From: Neodontobutis hainanensis
Taxonomy: Eukaryota; Chordata; Actinopteri; Gobiiformes; Odontobutidae
DNA length: 64,000 nt
Reading direction: 5' to 3'
Assembly: GCA_024349245.1 (NCBI GenBank)
Contig: JALDNG010000006.1
Location: forward strand, 186,001-250,000
Position 1 is the first letter of the stretch. The number at the start of each line of letters is the position of its first letter. Made by a program: the position numbers and the translations under genes. The notes under the pieces are model-generated. The model made no database searches. It saw only the letters and a program-made list of their open reading frames with translations, and had not been told where the DNA came from. Positions 25,001 to 35,374 of the stretch are shown here, in pieces.

Positions 25001-28000
25001 TTTGGGAGCTCATCAGAACTCAGCGGACTGTGGCTCTCCACAAATGAAGTTGATGTGATCTGGTATGAAAAGACCAGCCAAAACCATTCAATAAGATCCA
25101 AAACATGACCTGCTTATAATAAACCAGCTTCTCTACAAACCGGATCTTTAGAGTAAACCCAGTTCTTAAACCAGACGTTATAATAATCTGCCAAAAAGTG
25201 AGTCATCCCAATATAAAACTGTGATTGCAATAATCTACAGTGTCATGAAGAATTTAAAATCAGGTAAAAGTCCTGACTAGTCAGAGAAAACCTTCCATCA
25301 AAGCGGTTTCTAGATTAACCCTGGCTGAAGAAAGGCTGTAATAATCCCAGTTTTGTAGATGAAGATGGATCAAAAACATTCTTCAGAAGGATTCCGTTAT
25401 CGATAATAGTCTTTTGATTGCAGTTTTCTTGAATTTAGTCCGAGGTCGGTCCTATATACGACGCATTTGAACCAACCTTGCTCCATGCTGCAGTGAGTGA
25501 ACACCGGAGCCACTCAGAGCTGGATTAGGATTAGGATTAACACCTAACAGTGTGGCCTCATTCACTGAACACACCCATCTTTTTCTCACTTCTATACAAC
25601 AACACTATCACTACAGCAAATAACAGGAGAGAGTTCTTAAGGGGTTAGGTCTGACTTTTACCCCGGGCCTGCTGGCGGTGGCACAAATTTTAAAGTTTAA
25701 ATTACAGCAACTAACAAAAAATAAATGAATACACCCTTTGATTGTGAAGGGGTCTGTTTGTAAAATACTTCAAATAAGTGAAATGTCCTTTCTGTGGTCT
25801 ATATTTAGTGATAACAAAACAAGGAATATTGTAGAAGGAAGTAGGCTTGTCTAGGTGTCGCATACGATAAAGTACTGTTTATGAAAACTATTAAACAAAA
25901 ACAAAGGCAGAAGTGAAGTGAGTGAATGTGTGAGCAAAACTGTAGACCTCCCTAACACAAGACCCAAAAGAAGTCTTCCCTTTGCCTGTATAGATTTGAC
26001 CCAACAGCACCACCTGTGGTCAGGTAAAATCGAGGTCACCTTTGCAACACCAAAATAGAAACAATTACAATGATCTAATTAAACCCTCAAAGAGAAACTG
26101 ACCCAGTAAATGTGCCTTAAATAAAAACATACATACTTAAAATCTTTCATATACTTTGGATAAAAATAAAACTCGGAAAAACAACGTCATTCATTTGTAA
26201 CCGACTGTAATACCTTGATAGTGCACCTGTGCTCAACCAGTTTCAACATCACTGACATTAAGTAACTTTTCTCTACAGAACGTAAGGGGCAACCAGAGAC
26301 AATCTGAAGAAAATCCAGACGTTTTACTTTTGTGCTGCACCCGTGAATTGTCTTTATTATAAATGTGTGTGTGTGTGTCATTAATAAATGTAAAATATTA
26401 GTGTAGCAAATTATATTAAAAAGGTCTATAAAACAACAAACACGCAAAGTGTCCTCATATTTTTCTGACACTGAAACTTATATTGATAGTGTTTGGATTT
26501 TCTTCTTGGTCCAGACTGCACTTTGAACAGGCACTGTTACCTCAGTGGCCGTGGCCAGAACAGGAGGGGCTCCCTCCACTTCACGTTTACTCATGTAGTG
26601 GTGGTATCCATAGTAGCCACCGCCTGTCACCACCAGCACCGGGAGGGGCCTGAGGGGGCGCCGCCAAAGCCCTCCACCTGGAATCACCCATGAATGGAGA
26701 AAAGTCAAACTGTTTCTGCCTTAATCACAACATTAGCCATCTCTTGTTGATCTTTTAGGTTAATGCCATAGTAATACACAAATTATCTATTAATATCTCA
26801 ACTTTAATGAGAGAAGTTGCATGTTTTAGTTACCTTTATAAATTACATTTATAATATTTACAAAAACAATGTATTATATTAAATGGTATAATGGTATAGA
26901 GATAAGTTTGTGATGATAGCTCTGAGCCCATCACAGCTAACAGAAGAAGAGACAAACAGCACAACTAAGTGGCTAAAGGTAATTCAAATACCAAAAGTAT
27001 ATAGTATATATTAGTTATATTATAAACATTGTGTTCAGTGATTTCTTATCAGATGACTGGGGCCTGTTCACTGATGCCTTTCAGCTTAAATCCTGCATCT
27101 TATGCCTATAAAATTAAAAGCGAGTGAGGACTGACCTGAGCTGAAGCGTTGACTTATGATCACAGAGGACGCTCTAAAGAAAACACATAGGTCATATTTT
27201 AATGGACAAAGTTATTTTGCTCTCATAATAGTTTAAATCACAGAGCAGAGATAAACAGTTTAACAGACAGCGCAATTTACCCAAGGTCATGAGTAATACC
27301 ATTACCATGGGAGGCACATAGTGACACCTAGTGGCTACAGGCACCGAGTGTCACTCGCAGTGGCCGAGGAAATGTCACAGATGGTCCGGCAGGGTCACGG
27401 AGTTTCAGAGTGACACGTAGCTAGAAAACTACAAACACTTCCCATTAACCAGCATTTGTTTTTATTGTTTGTGCTAATATAAACATAATTAATATTTACA
27501 TAAACCACCGCAGAGGACGGTAGTGACCTAAAAAATGTATTAGCAACTACAAATGCCGCCTTTGGTCGGTACTGGTCACAAAAGCCGGCAGGTCAACAGC
27601 CGGCTATTTCTCCGACAACACCCGGCTATTTCTCTCACAACAGTCGGCTATTTCTCTCACAACAGTCGGCTATTTCTCTCACAACAGCCGGCTATTTCTC
27701 TCACAACAGCCGGCTATTTCTCTCACAACAGCCGGCTATTTCTCCGACAACACCCGGCTATTTCTCTCACAACAGTCGGCTATTTCTCTCACAACAGTCG
27801 GCTATTTCTCTCACAACAGCCGGCTATTTCTCTCACAACAGCCGGCTATTTCTCTCACAACAGCCGGCTATTTCTCCGACAACAGCCGGCCTTTCCTCCG
27901 ACAACAGCCGGATTTTCCTCCGACAAAAGCCGGATTTTCCTCCGACAAAGGCCGGATTTTTCTCTGGCACTGGCCGCTAGTTCCCGGAACTGTCGCAGAT

Positions 28001-28215
28001 TGCCGCGATACGAGGTTGCTCCGCAGTGCCAAGGGTGGGACTTCATCGCCTACGTAGATCATCTAAAATTAATCTAAAAACAGCGCTTTTTTGTTTAACC
28101 CTTAACTCTTCTGTAAATCCTCAGTTCACACACATTTCAAAGCCAAACCAACCCTGTTAAAGTCTCACCTGAGCCGAGTCACGACGCGGCTCACACTTCT
28201 CAAGGCTGCCGCCAT
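22077..28215 (-). CDS. pisd: Phosphatidylserine decarboxylase proenzyme, mitochondrial (PISD)
   Basis: PISD converts phosphatidylserine to phosphatidylethanolamine at the inner mitochondrial membrane. Exons in transcript order: 28215-28169, 27173-27136, 26677-26541, 23971-23837, 23755-23654, 23565-23442, 23242-23105, 22655-22495 and 22310-22077. All phases match and give 371 aa. The start ATGGCGGCAGCC begins a basic import leader. Exon 3 encodes the membrane segment '[16 protein letters not shown]', as in the human long form. Downstream are '[12 protein letters not shown]', '[11 protein letters not shown]' (candidate catalytic Asp), '[13 protein letters not shown]' (candidate catalytic His) and, in the last exon, LGST at 337-340. 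Self-cleavage between Gly338 and Ser339 would create the pyruvoyl group. The C-terminal alpha subunit is 33 residues. An alternative leader exon lies at 24253-24385. Confidence 0.95.
24253..24385 (-). other. pisd: pisd alternative N-terminal leader exon
   Basis: A 133-base exon flanked on the minus strand by TATTTTAG and GTAAGAG. It encodes '[20 protein letters not shown]' followed by '[16 protein letters not shown]' and enters the shared exon at '[10 protein letters not shown]' in frame. The wording resembles the alternative human PISD isoform ('PQLALRRRL...ALRPLSR'), which lacks the usual transmembrane leader. Its start needs an upstream exon ending in phase 2. pisd exon 1 (28169) fits: skipping exons 2 and 3 gives a 357-aa protein. 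A separate first exon is also possible, but I did not find one. Confidence 0.75.
24386..26540 (-). other. pisd intron with no other gene seen
   Basis: Open frames here (for example 24554-24769 minus and 24589-24780 plus) have no family resemblance and no suitable splice phases. The DNA is mostly AT-rich, with 'TAGTTT'-like simple sequence and no clear repeat family. Confidence 0.5.
27601..27996. repeat. 22-bp minisatellite with 132-bp higher-order structure, in pisd intron 1
   Basis: The unit CGGCTATTTCTCTCACAACAGC recurs without gaps. Three variants occur: A (ends CCGACAACACC), B (ends CACAACAGT) and C (ends CACAACAGC). The order A-B-B-C-C-C spans 27601-27732 and repeats exactly at 27733-27864, followed by about six increasingly diverged units to 27996. 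Because 22 is not a multiple of 3, the open frame across it (27553-28077) cycles through three reading frames and is not a gene. Confidence 0.95.
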
Positions 28216-28224
28216 GTTGTGTTT

Positions 28225-28254
28225 GCGGAAGTAAAGTCACAATGCGATGACGTG
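28225..28254 (-). promoter_or_regulatory. pisd: ETS-type and CRE-like sites just upstream of pisd
   Basis: Immediately upstream of the pisd ATG are GCGGAAGT (28225-28232) and TGACGTG (28248-28254). The arrangement parallels the one upstream of mrps26 and suits a TATA-less housekeeping promoter of a mitochondrial protein gene. Confidence 0.5.
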
Positions 28255-28310
28255 TTACAAATGAGTTTAGACCAGTAATGGGTGGGTCTCATTAAACATG
28301 CACTCGATTC

Positions 28311-28420
28311 CTCCTCTCCTCTCCTCTCCTCTCCTCGTAGTCCCGCCCACAGAGGAGCCACAGAGAGGAGCCACAGAGGAGCCACAGAGAGGAGCCACAG
28401 AGAGGAGCCACAGAGAGGAG
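28311..28420. repeat. Two adjoining tandem repeats upstream of pisd
   Basis: (CTCCT)n occupies 28311-28336. After a CCCGCCC spacer, 28349-28420 holds about six copies of GAGCCACAGAGAG-like units of 11-13 bases. The purine/pyrimidine bias of the two arrays is opposite. They lie about 100-200 bases upstream of the pisd start codon. Confidence 0.9.
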
Positions 28421-28810
28421 AGAAGACGGAGGAGATGAACTAAGTGCAATGGGACATCTCTTTCCTGAGGAGTGTCACCTGCAGCAACATCCATTTTTGA
28501 TGACAAGGACACAACTGGCTCTTTAGAAAAATCTCAAATTAACTACAGAATTTTTATTTAGTTTGATCTACATTTTAATTAAAATTACATTGATATATGG
28601 CGTTCCTTCTCTTTACAAAGGAGTCGAAGCATAATCGAGGAGGCTTATTAAGAAAAATGAGAAGCACCCAGTCTTGTGTCAAACTCAGTTCCCCTGTAGT
28701 GTGCAACATATGTATTATTAGAACTAGGACACAGTGTATCACAGCAGAAGAAATGTCAACATCAATGAAGCAAAGGTTAATTTGCTTAATTCAAAAACCT
28801 GAAAAAATAT

Positions 28811-28846
<36 letters not shown>

Positions 28847-29575
28847 ACACACACACACACACATACATATATAATATAAATGTATTTAAAACACATGTAA
28901 GCAATAATGTGTTTTAAATGTGCTATTTGTGCAGTGTAAGAGACCAATCCCTATATTCTATTGCTATAATTGAGTTTTATTGGATTTTTTGTATATTTTT
29001 TATATTTTGCCTGTTTTTTGTAAACCTTTGAGAAAAAGCCACAGACATGGGCTAAAACCTGTTAAGCTTATAACACAAAATGTTGTGTTTTGAGAAAAAA
29101 ATAAAAGGAGCAATGGCTGCCAATACGACCAGTACAGTTGTATAAGCTTATTTTAGGAAAAAAAAACGTATTGTTGCAAGTGTCTTGTTCACAGAAAATA
29201 CAGTCTTTTAACTTACTATTTATATGTAGGCTACAAGTAGGGCTACTTTTGTGTGGCCTTTATGTATGACTTAGATACATGAACATTAAAGTAGTTCAAT
29301 GTTCATGGATTACAATCACAAACTACGTTTTTCTCCGGCCTAATTTCCTGCAGTGCATGCTTTAGTCTCTAGCATCTTTGCTGTCAGTTTCTCCAAAATG
29401 TGATTGTGATCACAACTATTTCTTGTTGGGAATATATTAACTAACCAAAAGTACCCCATGGAACCACATGTAAAAAACACTGCAACATCCCTTAAAACTG
29501 TATTTACCTGTGTGGCCCCTCATTGAACTGTGATTACTGCAGAAGAAAGAAGAACAAGTGCAGGTAACTTAAGTC
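28421..29575. other. Intergenic DNA between pisd and the intermediate filament gene
   Basis: No gene is visible. It contains the CA microsatellite at 28815-28862. The open frame at 28597-28917 runs into that microsatellite and has no other support. Confidence 0.55.
28815..28862. repeat. (AC)n microsatellite
   Basis: A CA/AC run of about 48 bases with one ATAC interruption. Confidence 0.97.
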
Positions 29576-29581
29576 TTTATT
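29576..29581 (-). terminator. Candidate polyadenylation signal of the intermediate filament gene
   Basis: TTTATT on plus (AATAAA on minus), about 870 bases after the stop codon at 30450. The intervening DNA (29582-30449) has no other coding and is the likely 3' UTR. Closer non-canonical signals cannot be excluded. Confidence 0.35.
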
Positions 29582-30449
29582 CAGCTTGTTGTTGGCTCTT
29601 ACATTGACGTTAAGCAATGGTGCAGACATTATTTCATTTCGTTTTAGTTTCACAAGTGTAAAGCAGACGAACAACAAGGGACTCCTGCGGTTTTTCTAGT
29701 CATTGTTTCAAATAAGTCACTAAACAGAAAATAAACTATGCAGCAGGACCAGAGTCCCACTGCATGATCAGAAGGAGAGACCAGTAACAATTAGTCTTCC
29801 ACTGCATTTACATAAACAGAAGCTGAAGTAAGGAAATATATAGAGAAGGTAGCCTATTGTGTTAATAAGCAGTTAAATTAGTTGACTAGCTTGGAAATGA
29901 ACCAGAGTTTGGATGTAAATGCAGTGTAAGAGCAACTCAAATGGATAAATACAAGTTTCTAACAAAATAAAACTTTCAGGTTACTGGTCTAAAGACTACA
30001 AAGAACGAGGGAGCAGGACAATATTTGATCGATTTGTTGAGCTCCGGTTTAAAATGTCCAGTCACCAAAAGATCAATAGTTTTATGCTCCTTCACAAACA
30101 ATTGGTCAAATGTTTGCACAGCGAGGAGCCAAGAAACTCAAATGATACTTGTGCTGCTTGGACTTAAAGAAACTCAGCCAAAACGACAGTGCTGTCCGAC
30201 TATGTAACTAATGCAGTGCAGCCACTTGGCATTTCAGCTTCATGGTGTGGTGTCGTAACGTGTGTAGAAGAAGGGGGACTTCTAGTGGACCTCTTGTTTA
30301 GCACAAGGGCGCTTCTGTCTTGGGGCTTTGTTTGCGGTTTTAATGTAACAAACTAGGATTATTCAGGGGAGAGAGGGGACAGTGAGAGGATTGTGATGTC
30401 CAGGAAAGAGGGTCAGAAGGGTTCATGCCAAGATGGCGCCGTTTAGGAT

Positions 30450-32512
30450 TTAGTTTCGGACAGGAAGGGGAGGGTAAGCCAGGCGAATCTCCTCCCCCTC
30501 AAGAAGTTTCCTACAAAAAAAGTAAAGGCAGGCAAAGTCAAGATGAAAATGCAGTGATGGAAACAATGAAGGCTCTAATAGTGTTGTGTGATTTTAGATT
30601 GGGGTGTTACCTGTACGCGGCTATTTCAATATCCAGTGCCATCTTTACATTGAGCAGGTCCTGGTAATCTTTCAGGTAGCGGGCCATCTCCTGCTTGGCT
30701 TCAGTGATGTCTCGCTCCAGTTCACATATCCTCACCTGTCGACAACACAACAGTCCATCTACACTCACTTGACAAAAATCTTTTACTAATATAAAAAAAA
30801 CATTGGGTGTGTATTGTATGTAGCATGATGAATTCCCTGTTTATTTCTGATTAAAGTGTTGGTGGGCTTTGGCACCAACACTTTGTTGTTTTTCACCTCT
30901 TTTCAAAATTGCAGAGCTCTACAGCTTCAGGAGAGAGCTGCAGCAGAGAAAAAATGTATGGCTCTGTCTTCTTCTGTCTGTTCTCCTTTGAAGCAGTTAC
31001 TATTAATACCTGATTACTGTGTGTCACCTTTCCAGTTTGTTCTATATTCAGCCTATTGTACAATTCTTAAAATTAATAATGACTGTTAAATTTTTATTTA
31101 AGACATTATTTTAGGAGAGGCCCCATTTCACTAAATCACCACTTAAATTTTCCTAACCATTTATCCATCTTGTGTTCAGGGCTGGGTTGTGGGGGCAACA
31201 GTCTAAACTCAGACTCCCTGGCTTTCCTCTCCCCAGACACATCCTCCATGGTGAGGCGTCTGAAAGGCATCTGAAATAGAGCCTCTGCAGGCTCATCTCT
31301 GCAGAGGAAACTCATTTAGGCCTGTGTCCTTTCAGTCCTGACCCACAGCTCATGACAGAAACACTGAACATTATTGCAGATGCCGCACAGTCCTGACTCG
31401 TAACTTTGTATCCTTGAATGAAATGGTTTTGTGCTTAAACCACAACATACCTGGTTAATAATGTGGCCACGGGAAACCCTTTTTTCACTCAGTGACTATA
31501 TACTTGCCTGGTATCTTGCCACCTCTTTGGCCTGTGTGTTCTCCAGCTCCTCCAGCTGCTTGTTCAGGGACTCGATGACGTTTCGCAGAGCATCGATCTC
31601 TGATGAGCGTGACTGAAGCAGCCTTCGATACTCCATGGTCTCCTCACGAACGGCGTGCACAGCCTCGTTGTTCTTGCTGGCCATCTCTGCCACACTGGCA
31701 AACTTGCTCTTGTACCAGTCCTCGGCTGCCTGCATGTTCTTGTGGGCCAGCCGCTCGTACTGAGAGCGGATGTCCCTCAGAGCAGTGGACAGGTCGGGCC
31801 GGGACACCTCCATCTCTACACTGATGTTGGCCACCTGCAGCTGGGCCTGTAGCTCGGCATGTTCCTCAGTGAACACCTTCTTCAGGAACAGCAGCTCATC
31901 ACACAGCGATCCCACTGTGGTCTGGGTGTCCCAGTTTGAGAGCAGGGCCCTGGTGGCCTCCTCCTTGGCCTGCAGCAGGGCCTCCTCCACCTGCTGTCGT
32001 CTTCGAGCCTCCTCTTCAAACCTCTCCTTCATCTGCTCATACAAGTCCCTCAGGTAGTCCCTGTCCGCCTCCATCTGCATCTTCTCCCCGTTCTCGGACT
32101 CAATCATGGCTCTCAGGCTCCGTGCCTCCCCCTCAAACAAGGCCTGCAGACAGGAAGGGTTGCTGTTTCGCTTCCTGAGTGCCTCCAGCTCAGCCAAAAG
32201 GGCTCTGTTCTGCTGCTCCAGGTGCCTCACCTTCTCAATGTATGTGGCGAAGCGGTCATTGAGGTCCACAAGCTGCTCCCGCTCCTGGGACCTCACCTCC
32301 AGCAGCTCCGTGTTCAGGGAGCTGGCCTGGGCCAGGTCCATCCTCCTAGAGCCATCCTGAAGCTCAGAGGAGATCAGCCTCAGGACCCTTTTACCGGTTG
32401 GAGCAGCTCGAGGAGCGGAGTAGAAAGAGCAGGTCGTGGAGGACTTAGTGGTGGCTCGGGCGCCTCTGGAGCCGTCCCGGCGACGATAGGAGAGATAGGG
32501 ATCGTAGCTCAT
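30450..32512 (-). CDS. Neuronal-type intermediate filament protein (neurofilament-L / internexin-like) with very short tail
   Basis: A cytoskeletal coiled-coil protein. Exons in transcript order: 32512-31508, 30735-30611 and 30510-30450, in phase, 396 aa. The head (1-76) is Ser/Arg-rich and starts [12 protein letters not shown], like neurofilament light (FGYDPYF). The rod runs from '[20 protein letters not shown]' (about 77) to '[21 protein letters not shown]' (ends 384), both hallmark ends of the vertebrate cytoplasmic filament rod. '[20 protein letters not shown]' favours neurofilament-L, and 'AEDWYKSKF' with 'EYRRLLQSR' favours internexin. The large first exon fits type III/IV genes. The tail is only 12 residues, ending VRN before a stop; classical neurofilaments have long acidic tails. 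Intron 1 begins GC (CAG|GCAAGT). The exact orthologue is not determined, so no symbol is given. Confidence 0.9.
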
Positions 32513-32658
32513 GATGGATTTTTGTGTGTTTTTTATGTTTATAAATGAAGGTTAGAGTTTCAGAATATTTTTTTTGTCCCCCTTGTTCTGCACACCATCG
32601 GTGAGGATGAGTGAGCGTTTTGCACTGCACCAGCTCAGTGATGCTGCAGATCCTGGGC

Positions 32659-32665
32659 TTTTATA
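32659..32665 (-). promoter_or_regulatory. TATA box of the intermediate filament gene
   Basis: On the minus strand CTATAAAAG lies about 150 bases upstream of the ATG at 32512. This places transcription start near 32630 and a 5' UTR of about 120 bases. Confidence 0.65.
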
Positions 32666-32759
32666 GAGCGAGCTGCCCCCCTCCCAGCCCCAAACAAGAA
32701 CATCACTGCTGTCAGCACCAGCTCGGCCAATAGCACGCTGCTGCAGTGAGGAGACACAG

Positions 32760-34268
32760 AGCTGCTTTGTAGAGAGCCTCACTCAGGCATCACAGAAAAA
32801 GAGAGGTGTTGAAGCAGCTGCTGTAATTATCTCCACGACTGGCCAAATGATAAACTCTTATTCACTCAACACCCTTTGATCCATTTCACCTCATAATGAT
32901 CACATCTCAGTGAAACTAAGTCATTATTCATTATATATATTAAATATATTACAGTGCACTGCCAGTGGTATAACCAAAAAATTTAAATTTTAGAAATGTA
33001 GTCTCCGTCTTAACATCTGTCCATCATTGATTATTGGATATTTTTATTAATGTAAATTGTTAAATTTCTATTTTTTATTATTTTTTTGTTGCTTATGGTT
33101 AAGGTTGTATAAATGATTATAAGCAGCTCAATACCTTGGTAATTGCTCCCAGAGTATTTTAGTGCTTGTTAAACCAAGTTTGATCTAAATCTGATGAGTC
33201 ATTGCTGTAAAGCTGATGAGGCACAGAAAAACAACACCATCTACAGTTTTTACCATTTACAATTGATCTTACTCGCCTATCTAAAGATACATTTTCTCTC
33301 TATATTCTTGCTCAGTAAGTTTTCTAAACAGACCATTTTATTTTTAGATTAAGATTTAACTTTAGGTCAGTATATTGCAATGAATCTACAGTTCATCACT
33401 TCCTGTTCATTGTCTGCTACAGGCTTGTTATTAGAACAAAGACTTAATACATACATGAACTAAATTGTGTTTATTTGGCATTAAACAATATGTAGAAACC
33501 ACATAATCTAACTCTAATGTCACATACCATTAACTGATCACAAGTTTGCTGCGGAAGCCAAACCACTGTGTTTCTAGTAGCTATATTTACAAAAGTGCCT
33601 ATTTAAGCTTCTTTGTGAAATTACTTTGCAGTTCTTATAAATTGCCAGTAGAGGCCGTTAGAGCTCCAAGTTTATGTTACTAGAGATATGGCTTTGTGAT
33701 ATTGATCCAGTAGCAGGATGAGACAATGTAATCAAGAAAGTTCAATTTCCTAAAAACATTTATGCAATGTCATTTAAGTGATGCTGTTTTTATTTTATTT
33801 CCTAATATCTATCTGATTAAAGGCATGTTTTTAGCCCGTTTTGGCCACTGACCTATCCTCTTCAACACATGGACCCCCCTCCTCTGACCCCAGCTCACTC
33901 AGTTTGATAGAACTGTCCACCTGCTGACTGTATGTACGACTTTATGTGTAATGTACTGTCGATGTAACATTATTGCAGTGTTTCTCTGTGCAGTTCCCCC
34001 TGAGGTTTGCCCCATGGATGTTTTTTTCCATGATGGAGAGTCTAAAGCCTGTAGAGCTCTTTTATGAAACTGTCTTATAATGGGACAAAAATATTTAATG
34101 ATGTCACTGGCTTTGAGGCCCTGAGTGTCTGTAAATAGTCATTTTATAAACCAAAAGATGGCTGTACTGTTACATATTAAGTACTGTGGCTAAAAGTGTC
34201 TCATATAGTTTCATAGCTGACACATTTAAATGAATTCTAGCCACTTGTAAGCAAATGCAAATAATGCG
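32760..34268. other. Intergenic DNA between the intermediate filament gene and nanos1
   Basis: AT-rich sequence without convincing open frames. I see no RNA gene or clear repeat family in it. Confidence 0.55.
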
Positions 34269-34287
34269 TTTATTCAGTTTATTTACA
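34269..34287 (-). promoter_or_regulatory. nanos1: Candidate nanos1 poly(A) signals overlapping a Pumilio-type element
   Basis: Read on the minus strand: TGTAAATAAACTGAATAAA. It contains a Pumilio response element (UGUAAAUA, 34287-34280) and two AATAAA hexamers (34283-34278 and 34274-34269). This would give nanos1 a 3' UTR of about 1.1 kb (34.3-35.37 kb), a stretch with no other coding sequence. Confidence 0.4.
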
Positions 34288-35374
34288 TTGAATATACTTC
34301 CCATAATACACAAGGTAAAAATAAGCACATAAAACATTTCTATAGACTTTGGAATATTGTTGTTTTTTTTGTTTCTTTTTCATTGCTAAATTTCTTGCAC
34401 ACTTACATATGATACATTTACAAAAACTGCAGAAGAGCAGACTATAAAGAGCTGTTTTGTACAATCAGTTGAATTGTAGTAAAGTAATATTCACATTAGA
34501 TCACACCAAGACTATAAGACATCCAACATAGAAACATTACAGGCTGACTCTCAAATACAAAAGTGAATAGCTTTGGTAGAAAAAAGTCTGTCTCAGGAAT
34601 AAACAAAAAACAAACAAAACCTGGCGCTCATTAACAAAAGTAGCTTGTTTTGCATTTGTCGTGGCCAGACAGACATCTGATCAGATCCAAAAGGTCCTGG
34701 AGGGATAAACATTCATCTGTTATCAGGATGCATATTCATTTACGTTGGCGTATGTCGCTAAAGTGGACCAGCTGCTGACATGCGCAGAGCTGTTTGCACT
34801 GGCACAGCACAGACACTTCTGGGTACAGCATGAAAGTAGGCATTCACACGTCGACCTGTACAGTACTTTGGTTCATATAGACCCTTTTTAATATTCAACA
34901 CAAGTATGTGCCACAGGGTCAGAGAAGATTATGCTTAGGATTTTGAAAATGTGCTGTTGATATGAACATTTTTCAAGCTAAATATGGTTCATACCAACAT
35001 TTTAGATGCATTAATGTAAACATAAAAGCATGTGGGGATTTGATGTCTCAAGACTTTATAAAGTAACTCTGGTCAAGTTTAGGGAATGTCCACAAGGCCT
35101 TTCCAAAACCTTAACAAGAAATTACTTTTGTGTAAACATTCAAGAAGTTAACTTCACTTTCTGTTGCTAAAGTCACAATTTTTTTATTTACCATAGCATT
35201 GCAAAAAGTGAAAGGGTTTCTCCTTGTGGCCCTTGGGATGTAAAACATTACAACTAAAGTTAGAAAATTAATAGGAAATCCTTTCTTAAATCCTTTTATC
35301 TCGACTTGTCTTGTGCATGACATGTGGCTCAATAACTTCTCACAGTGCAACTCAAACTCCATCCATGTTGTACT

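Noticed and set aside
27553..28077. 174-codon open frame across the 22-bp minisatellite
   Set aside because: It is produced by the repeat itself: a stop-free 22-bp unit stays open in all three frames. It lies inside pisd intron 1 and has no family resemblance outside the array.
31603..32548. Several plus-strand frames of 73-108 codons opposite the intermediate filament gene
   Set aside because: They are antisense shadows of the long, GC-rich exon 1 of the minus-strand gene.
32700..32740. RE1/NRSF-like half site (GTCAGCACC) upstream of the intermediate filament gene
   Set aside because: The second half (GGACAGCGCC) is not present at the right spacing, so a neuron-restrictive site is not supported.
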